A DNA stretch of 64,000 bases, taken from assembly GCA_964020085.1 (NCBI GenBank), contig OZ026600.1:23440764-23504763 (forward strand), given 5' to 3'. Positions 29,484 through 36,282 of this stretch are shown here, in pieces (position 1 is the stretch's first letter; each line of letters opens with the position of its first letter). The position numbers and the translations under genes are program-made. The notes beneath the pieces were generated by a model, which saw nothing but the letters and a program-made list of their open reading frames with translations, had not been told where the DNA came from and did not search any database. This stretch comes from Micromussa lordhowensis. Its lineage: Eukaryota; Cnidaria; Anthozoa; Scleractinia; Lobophylliidae.

Positions 29484-29702
29484 ATGGGTTGCTGGCCGTC
29501 TTCACCCTCTCTGGTATTAGAGCGCATTTTCAGCCGCATTCGTATCGTTTTAGCTTGTTGCGGGGGTCAAGTGATTGTTCAAAACTCCGAGTTTTGCGAT
29601 GGAGAAAACGCTGTCCAGCATTTATCTCGACCCAAGTCAACCAGCAAGTTTCGGTGGTTTAGATGCTGTTTACCGAGCAGTCAAAGAGAAGGGAAAAAGT
29701 AA
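29484..29702 (+). CDS. Possible small myristoylated protein overlapping the integrase start
   Basis: A 72-codon frame starting MGCWPSSPSL, with Gly2, Cys3 and Ser6, and a hydrophobic/basic helix and vicinal cysteines (RIRIVLACCGG) following. Its second half overlaps the integrase N-terminus in another frame. The second half could be an overprint by chance; only the start region is free of other coding. Low confidence. Confidence 0.3.
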   Translation: MGCWPSSPSLVLERIFSRIRIVLACCGGQVIVQNSEFCDGENAVQHLSRPKSTSKFRWFRCCLPSSQREGKK

Positions 29703-30669
29703 AATTTCTCGCAAACAAGTTCAAGATTGGTTGAGTCAACAAGACGTTTACACTCTTCATAGACCTGCTCGAAGACACTACAAGAGAAGTCGGGTGATCG
29801 TTCCTGGCATAGACGCACAATTTCAAGCAGATCTGGTCGATGTACAAAATTTAAGCCGATTCAACAAAGGTTACAAATATCTACTGACGTGTATAGACAT
29901 CTTCAGCAAGCATGCCTGGGTCGTGCCTTTAAAGACAAAGCAGGGGCAAGAACTAGTCAAGGCCTTTCAGACGATTTTATCGTCTGGTCGTAAACCAATC
30001 AAGCTTCAAACGGACCAGGGCACAGAATTTCTTAATCGTGTGTTTCAGAAATTCCTACGTGAAAATAACATTGACTTTTTTACAGTCAACTCTGGGCTCA
30101 AAGCGTCGGTAGTAGAGCGTTTCAACCGTACGTTTAAGAACAAGATGTACAAGTACTTCACAGCTAAAAACACTCTTAGTTATATCGATGTGTTACCTAA
30201 GTTGGTAAAATCCTACAATAACACTTACCATCGGAGCATTAAAATGAAACCGAGTCAGGTGACTAAATCCAATGAAGCCAAGGTGTGGGACACACTGTAT
30301 GGCAACGACGTTGACAAGCATGTTCGATATAAATTTCAAGTGGGAGATCGCGTAAGGATCAGCAAAGTGAAGCGAATGTTTGAAAAGTCTTACCTTCCCA
30401 ATTTCACGGAAGAAATGTTTACAGTGTACAAACGATTTGCGCGCCAAGTGCCTGTTTACAAATTGAAAGATGATGCCGGAGAGATTCTAGACGGAACATT
30501 CTACGAAGCGGAATTACAGAAAGTAATCAAGGAGGATGATGTTTATCGGGTTGAAAAAGTTTTACGTAAACGAAAACGCAAAGGAGTAGTGGAATATTTT
30601 GTGAAATGGAAAGGATACCCAGACAAGTTTAATAGCTGGGTTGCTGAAAAGGACATTTCGAAATTGTAA
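29599..30669 (+). CDS. INT: Polinton retroviral-type integrase with C-terminal chromodomain
   Basis: The ATG at 29,599 gives 356 residues; a TTG-initiated extension upstream is less likely. The DDE core shows Asp78 (FQADLVDVQ), Asp139 (LQTDQGTEF) and Glu173 (KASVVERFNRTFKN). An SH3-like region follows (FQVGDRVRISKVKRMFEKSY), and the last 45 residues form a chromodomain (YFVKWKGYPDKFNSWVAEKD). The N-terminal zinc-binding HHCC domain is replaced by a short helical region. The protein is expected to insert the element with a 6-bp staggered cut, matching the observed duplication, and the chromodomain may guide insertion to methylated histone. The frame is intact. Confidence 0.95.
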   Translation: MEKTLSSIYLDPSQPASFGGLDAVYRAVKEKGKSKISRKQVQDWLSQQDVYTLHRPARRHYKRSRVIVPGIDAQFQADLVDVQNLSRFNKGYKYLLTCIDIFSKHAWVVPLKTKQGQELVKAFQTILSSGRKPIKLQTDQGTEFLNRVFQKFLRENNIDFFTVNSGLKASVVERFNRTFKNKMYKYFTAKNTLSYIDVLPKLVKSYNNTYHRSIKMKPSQVTKSNEAKVWDTLYGNDVDKHVRYKFQVGDRVRISKVKRMFEKSYLPNFTEEMFTVYKRFARQVPVYKLKDDAGEILDGTFYEAELQKVIKEDDVYRVEKVLRKRKRKGVVEYFVKWKGYPDKFNSWVAEKDISKL

Positions 30670-30784
30670 TATAAAGGCTTTGTGTATGATAAATAAAAGA
30701 ATGTGAAATAAAAAATGATTGTTGCGTCGTTTCTTTTAAATTAAAAACACCTATAGTAAAACGTTCATTTTCTCACAAGATACG
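30670..30784 (+). promoter_or_regulatory. Spacer with polyadenylation signals after integrase
   Basis: Several AATAAA hexamers (about 30,691 and 30,708) follow the integrase stop and precede the capsid gene block, so transcription probably ends and restarts here. Confidence 0.45.
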
Positions 30785-31546
30785 ATGGAGGTAACACAGT
30801 TTTACTTGCATCTTCCTAGCAATGCCAGCCTCGATAAATTCCCAACAAATACTTTAACAGAGTACCGGGTTTGTTTACCTCAGACAATCAGCTTGACCGG
30901 GGACTGGGAAGTAGCGCTAACAGAAATCCATTATCCCCATAGCTGGAATAATGTACAAGGAAATGCTGAGAATCGATTTTATCTCCGTAATCAACAATTA
31001 GACGATATGTGGGAGCCTTTAATAGTTCCACCAGGATATTACACCACGGTCGCCGATCTAATAACTAAGTTCAACGAAGTGATCAACGCGAATGATCGAT
31101 TCAAAGACAAAGTGCAGTTATCCCTTGATACTCTGAACCGAAAAGTGACCGTACACCTACATAATAAGGTCGAAGTCTATTTTTACGGCATCGGGCAAAT
31201 GCTAGGATTTTCTCCGAATAAGGTTATCTCTATGACATCGACTGCTGAACGAGCAGTAGACTTGGAACATGGATTTCACGATCTTTATGTCTACTGCGAT
31301 ATTATACAATCACAATATGTCGGAGACGCACTTGTTCCCCTCCTTCGAATCGTACCCGTGGAAGGGAAGGATGGGGAGAGAATCAGCAAGTCATTTATTC
31401 GCCCGCAATACTTACCTGTCAGCAGAAAGCAATTTGAAAGTATCGAAGTCAATATAAAGCGGGACACAGGAGAAACTGTGCCATTTGAACTTGGTAAAGT
31501 GTTGCTTACACTTCATTTCTGTCAGAGCAGACCCGCTAATTTTTAA
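30785..31546 (+). CDS. Polinton minor capsid (penton-like) protein
   Basis: A 253-residue intact frame. The N-terminus (FYLHLPSNASLDKFPTNTLT, then WEVALTEIHYPHSW) is the conserved start of Polinton penton-type proteins with a single jelly-roll, and the length fits. A middle section of beta-rich repeats and the end KVLLTLHFCQSRPANF agree. It would form the pentameric vertices of an icosahedral particle. It is followed after 5 bp by the core protein gene and then, almost without gap, the major capsid gene, forming a late virion block. Alternative assignments are unlikely. Confidence 0.9.
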   Translation: MEVTQFYLHLPSNASLDKFPTNTLTEYRVCLPQTISLTGDWEVALTEIHYPHSWNNVQGNAENRFYLRNQQLDDMWEPLIVPPGYYTTVADLITKFNEVINANDRFKDKVQLSLDTLNRKVTVHLHNKVEVYFYGIGQMLGFSPNKVISMTSTAERAVDLEHGFHDLYVYCDIIQSQYVGDALVPLLRIVPVEGKDGERISKSFIRPQYLPVSRKQFESIEVNIKRDTGETVPFELGKVLLTLHFCQSRPANF

Positions 31547-31551
31547 ACGCG

Positions 31552-31998
31552 ATGAAGAAACTTTATACTCCAAATCACAAGTTGTACGAAGAATACTATT
31601 TAAACCAAGCTAAGCAAAAAGGAGGTAGTTTACCGGCTTTTCACGGAGCTCGATTTCAGCGAGGATATGGCTTAGGTTCCATATTTAAAGGTCTTTTCCG
31701 TTGGGCGATACCTCATTTACAGCAAGGCGCTAAAATGCTTGGTAAAAGAGCTCTTCAAACGGGTGTCCAAGTTGCACAAGATGTGTTAGCTGGAGAAAAT
31801 GTTAAAACAGCAACAAAAAAGCGTGCTAAACAAGCTTTGGGCCTACCTTCCCAGAATTCTTCGCAGTCAGGTGGAGGTCGAAAAGCTATAAAAAGGAAAG
31901 CAGAACCAAGGAAAAACAGTTCACCTCCAGGCAAGAGAGCGAAAACATCTCAGCAGCAAAAGAAGAAACCCGAAGAGAAGTATTCCTTCTTAAAGTAA
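31552..31998 (+). CDS. Basic virion core protein (adenovirus pX/pVI-like)
   Basis: A 148-residue frame starting MKKLYTPNHK. After a Gly-rich segment (FHGARFQRGYGLGSIFKGLF) comes an amphipathic helix region (RWAIPHLQQGAKMLGKRALQ, ending with VAQDVLAGENVKTATKKRAK) and a tail very rich in Lys, Arg and Ser. This arrangement is that of the small membrane-lytic or DNA-condensing core proteins of adenovirus-like capsids. It lies between the two capsid genes, one base before the major capsid ATG. The function is inferred from composition and context. Confidence 0.75.
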   Translation: MKKLYTPNHKLYEEYYLNQAKQKGGSLPAFHGARFQRGYGLGSIFKGLFRWAIPHLQQGAKMLGKRALQTGVQVAQDVLAGENVKTATKKRAKQALGLPSQNSSQSGGGRKAIKRKAEPRKNSSPPGKRAKTSQQQKKKPEEKYSFLK

Positions 31999-31999
31999 A

Positions 32000-33334
32000 A
32001 TGGCCTTTGTTCATCACGAATCTCAAGAATGCACGAAATCGGAACTAGATCTCTTTACAATTCCAGCTACTCAAACATCTATCACCAAGGGACAATGGAT
32101 TGAGTATCATCCGCTCAGTAACATTACCGACAGCGGTCCTATAGAATTCAACGTTTCTGGGTCTGGAGAGGAATATCTAGATTTGGCAAGAACCCTGCTG
32201 TTTCTTAAAGCCAAGATCACCAAAGCAAACGGGACTGCTTTAGACCCAAACGAGCAAGTGGGACCCGTAAATCTTTTTCTACACGCCCTGTTTTCACAAG
32301 TGGATGTTTCTTTGAATGAGCGGCTTATTTCCCCGTCGACTAATACTTATCCGTATCGCGCGATGATTGAAACATTGCTGAACTACGGAGAAGATGCAAA
32401 AGCGAGTCAACTAACAATGGCTATGTTTTACAAGGACACTCCCGGGAAGATGGAAGCCGTCAATCCTGTGGCCGACGATGCTGATGCTAATATGGGTTTA
32501 AAAGCTCGCTATGCATTTACAAAACAAAGTCAGACGGTGGATATGATAGGCCCTATCCACAGCGATATATTCTTCCAAGACCGTTTAATTTTAAACGGAG
32601 TTAATTTAAGGCTAAAGCTCAATAGAGCCAAAAATTCTTTTTGCCTAGTTTCATCAGCTGGCGGAGCTAATCATAAGGTGGTTATTACAGAAGCAATTCT
32701 ATACGTTCGAAAAGTGAAAGTAGCCCCTTCTATTGCTTTGGGACACGCGGCTGCATTAAAGCAAGCGACTGCCAAGTATCCTATACGCCGGGTCGACTGC
32801 AAAGTTCTCTCCATCCCAAACGGATTCAGTAGTTTTACACCGGATAACCTTTTCCTCGGTCATATCCCAAAGCGCCTAGTCTTAGTATTGGTGGATACAG
32901 AAGCTTATAACGGGACATATGCCTCCAACCCATTTAACTTCAAACACCATAACCTAACGCAAGTAGGCGTGTACGTGGATGGAGAACAGATACCGAGAAA
33001 ACCCCTGTTTCTTAAATTTGACGATGCTGGGGGTCAAAATTTTATAGCTGGCTTTCAAAGTCTTTTTTCCGGCACTGGAAAGCTTTCCCAGGATATGGGA
33101 AATCAGATAAATAGAAGTGATTACGGTTCTGGCTACACAGCGTTCTGTTTTGACTTGTCCCCAGACCACTGCTCGGGTGATCACTTTGAGCTTATAAAAC
33201 AAGGCAACCTGCGAGTAGAACTTCATTTTGCTCAGCCACTCGCCAATACAGTCAACCTCATCATCTATGCTGAGTTTCAAAACGTGATTGAGATTGACGC
33301 GAGTCGGAACGTTTTGTACGACTACACAAACTAA
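32000..33334 (+). CDS. MCP: Polinton major capsid protein (double jelly-roll)
   Basis: A 444-residue intact frame. The N-terminal part (HESQECTKSELDLFTIPATQ, then SGPIEFNVSGSGEEYLDLAR) is typical of Polinton/adintovirus hexon-like proteins, as are the SLNERLISPSTNTYPYRAMI segment and the GLKARYAF stretch. The length is that of double jelly-roll capsid proteins. It would assemble as trimers in the particle shell. The protease gene starts one base after the stop, so both may be translated from one transcript or from spliced forms. Confidence 0.93.
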   Translation: MAFVHHESQECTKSELDLFTIPATQTSITKGQWIEYHPLSNITDSGPIEFNVSGSGEEYLDLARTLLFLKAKITKANGTALDPNEQVGPVNLFLHALFSQVDVSLNERLISPSTNTYPYRAMIETLLNYGEDAKASQLTMAMFYKDTPGKMEAVNPVADDADANMGLKARYAFTKQSQTVDMIGPIHSDIFFQDRLILNGVNLRLKLNRAKNSFCLVSSAGGANHKVVITEAILYVRKVKVAPSIALGHAAALKQATAKYPIRRVDCKVLSIPNGFSSFTPDNLFLGHIPKRLVLVLVDTEAYNGTYASNPFNFKHHNLTQVGVYVDGEQIPRKPLFLKFDDAGGQNFIAGFQSLFSGTGKLSQDMGNQINRSDYGSGYTAFCFDLSPDHCSGDHFELIKQGNLRVELHFAQPLANTVNLIIYAEFQNVIEIDASRNVLYDYTN

Positions 33335-33335
33335 C

Positions 33336-33866
33336 ATGGATACCATACAACTGACGATCATCTTGAGAAAGGATAGATATACGCGCGGTGTGTTTCAAGG
33401 AGTGTATTCTTCAGACAAGCTACCCACAAATATTTCGACTTACCCAGCCCTGTTCATTGCCAATGTGGATACTAGTGACAAACCTGGAACTCACTGGGTT
33501 GCGTTTTATTTCACCAAGGAAAGAGAGGGAGAATTTTTCGACTCTTACGGATTACCTCCAAGCAATTATTCAAAAACATTTACAAGCTTTTTGAATAATA
33601 ATTCTAATGGCTGGAAGTTTAACTCAAAGACTTTGCAAAGCACTGATTCAAAAGTCTGTGGACATTACTGTCTGTATTTTGCCTTATTTCGCTCTCGCCA
33701 AGTTAGTATGAGCACTATTGTACATCGTTTTTCTAGCAATAAAAGTAGAAATGATTTTCTTGTAAAACGGTTTATTGAGAAACGTTTCCCTCTAAGTCTT
33801 CCGAAATATCGCACTGATGTAAAGAAACAAAGAGCAATAGCGCAACACAATAAACACACCATGTAA
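33336..33866 (+). CDS. PRO: Adenain-like cysteine protease (maturation protease)
   Basis: The ATG at 33,336 gives 176 residues; the frame is open further upstream inside the capsid gene, but this ATG sits directly after the capsid stop. The catalytic His is in GTHWVAFYF, Asp in FFDSYGLPPS and Cys in KVCGHYCLYFALF, in the order His, Asp, Cys of adenovirus protease and Ulp1-like enzymes. It would cleave capsid or core precursors. An AATAAA lies near the stop (33,848-33,900), where the two convergent gene sets meet. Confidence 0.92.
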   Translation: MDTIQLTIILRKDRYTRGVFQGVYSSDKLPTNISTYPALFIANVDTSDKPGTHWVAFYFTKEREGEFFDSYGLPPSNYSKTFTSFLNNNSNGWKFNSKTLQSTDSKVCGHYCLYFALFRSRQVSMSTIVHRFSSNKSRNDFLVKRFIEKRFPLSLPKYRTDVKKQRAIAQHNKHTM

Positions 33867-33943
33867 TTTCACTTTAACGTATTTTATTGAGTAATCAAAA
33901 TAAAGATGTGTTTTACAACAATAAAAATGTCTATTGTGGTTAT

Positions 33944-34720
33944 TCACAAACGCAACCAGCGCACAGCCTGTGGGCGTGGACTCTCAACTCTTCGGCGTTG
34001 CTTTTTCACGGGGGCTGAGCTTGTAGTGGGCGGTGTAGGTAGCCAACGGGAAGGACTTTCAGGTGTCTCTTCTCTCACTCTTGTTTTAAATTCTCGAATA
34101 GCACTTTGCCTCTGGGGGTTGCGCACAATATTTTCTGGTACATTCATTCGGGCCAGACCCCTCGCAAACACTGACCATCCCACGGGTTCAAATCCTTTAC
34201 GGTGACGCAGCATATCATTCACCAAATCTACCATGTGAGACCCGGAAATCGGCTTGTTTTCGTAAACCAGTTCTCCTTTTTCATTCCAGTGTAACACATC
34301 TCGATTTTCCTTGATTTTGTCTAATAGTTGTCTTGCTCCGGTCTTGTAAAGTTTCGGTACGCTCTTTATGACTTCTTGTTCTACTGCTGAAACCGTTTCT
34401 GCCTCCGCGGTGGATTCTTTACTAGTTTCTTCGCTGCTCTCTAATGGTTTGGGTGTTTCAACAGGCTTGGGAGTTGTTAATTTTACGTGGAGGGGTTGCC
34501 CTTTTCGCTGATCATAATAAGTCAGATAACGCTGCAACACTTGATTATAAAGTGCGGCCTTTGCTTCATCGTCTAGTTGCTTGTTGGATAAAATGTCGCC
34601 CATTTGATTGTCCAAGTTTTTCAAAACTTGTGTCACGGGTGGTGTTAATATTTGTTGACGTTGTTGTAATCGTTCCAGTGTATTTTCTGGGACTAGAATC
34701 ATGCGCCTGGTATGATTCAT
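33944..34720 (-). CDS. Conserved Polinton protein of unknown function (258 aa)
   Basis: The intact frame starts MNHTRRMILVPENTLERLQQ. It has an N-terminal helical section (ALYNQVLQRYLTYYDQRKGQ), an acidic linker rich in Glu, Ser and Thr, and a more conserved-looking C-terminal part (WNEKGELVYENKPISGSHMV ... GWSVFARGLARMNVPENIV) that ends in a basic, Pro-rich tail. I have the impression of having seen similar proteins in other invertebrate Polintons, always near the capsid genes. A minor structural or scaffolding role is possible but not shown. It reads leftward, convergent with the protease. Confidence 0.75.
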   Translation of the reverse strand: MNHTRRMILVPENTLERLQQRQQILTPPVTQVLKNLDNQMGDILSNKQLDDEAKAALYNQVLQRYLTYYDQRKGQPLHVKLTTPKPVETPKPLESSEETSKESTAEAETVSAVEQEVIKSVPKLYKTGARQLLDKIKENRDVLHWNEKGELVYENKPISGSHMVDLVNDMLRHRKGFEPVGWSVFARGLARMNVPENIVRNPQRQSAIREFKTRVREETPESPSRWLPTPPTTSSAPVKKQRRRVESPRPQAVRWLRL

Positions 34721-34722
34721 TT

Positions 34723-35079
34723 TCAGACAAGAATTGAACTCAGTACCCGCAGCACGGGTGGTAATAGAACGCTTAAAAAGTTTCCTCCGTGTTGCACTAA
34801 GATTTTTTTCTTCCTTTCTATCGGTGTGCTTTTCTCGGCGAGAGCAATCAGCGATTTCTTGTGGGCTAGAAGTTTTCTTTTCGCCGGTTTACTGACAGGC
34901 ACCGTTTCTTTAAGAACGTTTAAAATACACTCACAAATGGTTCTTACTAAAGCGTCGTCAGCGACTTTTAAAATGGCTTTACACTGAGCGGGCGTACACT
35001 TTACCAGGAGCTTGAGAAAGTCGTGGTTCTTTCTCAGTCGCTGGGCCATACTCAACTGATTTATTTCGCTGTGGTTCAC
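34723..35079 (-). CDS. Conserved small Polinton protein with hydrophobic C-terminus (118 aa)
   Basis: Starts MNHSEINQLSMAQRLRKNHD. A Cys-containing helical core (LVRTICECILNVLKETVP) is followed by a basic segment and a final GGNFLSVLLPPVLRVLSSIL, which could be a membrane-active or membrane-anchored helix. The gene is packed between the ATPase and the unknown protein with only a few bases either side, so probably shares a transcript. The function is unknown. Confidence 0.7.
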   Translation of the reverse strand: MNHSEINQLSMAQRLRKNHDFLKLLVKCTPAQCKAILKVADDALVRTICECILNVLKETVPVSKPAKRKLLAHKKSLIALAEKSTPIERKKKILVQHGGNFLSVLLPPVLRVLSSILV

Positions 35080-35085
35080 CCCTTT

Positions 35086-35727
35086 TTATACTTTTCTGAC
35101 ATAGGCACATTGAGTCTCCCCGGGGAAAATATTGCTACGTAACCGGAAGTTGCTAGGTGTTTCCGGTTTCAGATCGCATAATAAATAACCGTAAGGCCGT
35201 TTCGTCGCATCTTGAAACGCCTCTTGCATATATTTCACATGGCCGGGAAACATTTGCTTGGCTAAATGATTGACCTGGCTGCTATCTCTGGGAGACTTGA
35301 ACAGTACCAAGTAATGGCAATTTAAGCTCATATCCCTTAATTCTTTGCCGCGGTGAAAAATATTTTGCAAAATAAAGATAACGCTAAGATTTCGGTGATG
35401 GCAGCCTTTAGTAAACAAACTGGTTATTCTCTGGTCGTTACTCAGTTCGTGCATCAAATCATCAATGACCACAAGATTTCTTATAGAAGGATTAATCATG
35501 GATTCTAAATCACTAGGAACTCCTTCCACAAACGAGATGTTGGGAATATTTCTTTGTATCTCGTCGTAAGCAGGCTGGTAAATACCATAACACCAAATGA
35601 TATTTTCTGGGGCTCCTTCAATCATATCTTCGCCTGATTCTAGTAAACGTTTAACAAACTGACTCTTCCCACAGCAAGTCGGTCCTGCCACAAGAGCGGG
35701 GAAAGGATGTTTCCATCTTGGATCCAT
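35086..35727 (-). CDS. ATP: Packaging ATPase of the FtsK/HerA (A32-like) type
   Basis: The ATG at 35,727 starts MDPRWKHPFPALVAGPTCCG, giving 213 residues; a TTG nine codons upstream is an alternative. Walker A is GPTCCGKSQFVKRLL, Walker B is NLVVIDDLMHEL, and a conserved ILQNIFHRGKELRDM segment with a Gln/Asn sensor follows. This is the form shared by Polinton, adenovirus IVa2-unrelated A32-like and NCLDV packaging ATPases. It would pump DNA into preformed capsids. Confidence 0.92.
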   Translation of the reverse strand: MDPRWKHPFPALVAGPTCCGKSQFVKRLLESGEDMIEGAPENIIWCYGIYQPAYDEIQRNIPNISFVEGVPSDLESMINPSIRNLVVIDDLMHELSNDQRITSLFTKGCHHRNLSVIFILQNIFHRGKELRDMSLNCHYLVLFKSPRDSSQVNHLAKQMFPGHVKYMQEAFQDATKRPYGYLLCDLKPETPSNFRLRSNIFPGETQCAYVRKV

Positions 35728-35764
35728 GCTCACAACTGACTCTTTCAACTTCAATCACTCTCGT

Positions 35765-35965
35765 TTATAGAAAAATGGTTTTGGGTTCAGTCTCTTTGTC
35801 ATACACACGAATCGCGTTGGTGTTTTGTAGTTTTGCAAATTGTAACCAGTATTTTCGTTCTAACTCTGTTAACTCGTGTACTTGAGTTAAATGATTTGCT
35901 AATCGAACTAAATATTTTGACCCACAACCGGGAATAGGACAGTGTTTACATTTAAGTTTCTTCAT
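35765..35965 (-). CDS. Small C2H2-like zinc-finger protein
   Basis: The ATG at 35,965 (an upstream TTG is less likely) gives 66 residues. It contains CKHCPIPGCGSKYLVRLANH followed by a His, which is a Cys-Cys-His-His finger with a short helix, and an Arg/Lys/Leu-rich tail. It sits directly upstream of the ATPase and reads the same way. A DNA-binding or packaging-recognition role would fit the position but is inference. Confidence 0.65.
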   Translation of the reverse strand: MKKLKCKHCPIPGCGSKYLVRLANHLTQVHELTELERKYWLQFAKLQNTNAIRVYDKETEPKTIFL

Positions 35966-36221
35966 GTTGACAATACAAATGTCGGATTCCAACTGAACAA
36001 AACTGTTTGCGTTACGACATTTATCGATAATTCCGAGGGCTTATCGGGCAGAAAGGGCAGCAAGGGCATATTTTTGACCCTGTGTTTTCCCCGAGCGCGC
36101 GTGGAACACGCGCGCGTTGAGTCAGAAAACAAGCCATGATTCAATTCTGCCAATAATTTATTTACAATTTTCCTATGTACAAACATCTGTGAAAGGCTAT
36201 ATACAACTATTTACAAACGAG

Positions 36222-36252
<31 letters not shown>

Positions 36253-36282
36253 ATATACAAGAACTCTAAAAAACTGAAAACT
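35966..36282. other. Intergenic region with a GC hairpin and a poly-A tract
   Basis: Contains a perfect 9-bp hairpin (36,095-36,115, arms GCGCGCGTG and CACGCGCGC, loop GAA) and about 30 consecutive A on the plus strand at 36,221-36,250. It separates the polymerase stop from the zinc-finger/ATPase gene set on the minus strand and should hold their promoter. Confidence 0.6.

Noticed and set aside
35962..36186. 74-codon minus-strand ORF in the Polinton intergenic region
   Set aside because: It crosses the GC hairpin, has no motif, and overlaps the zinc-finger gene start in another frame.
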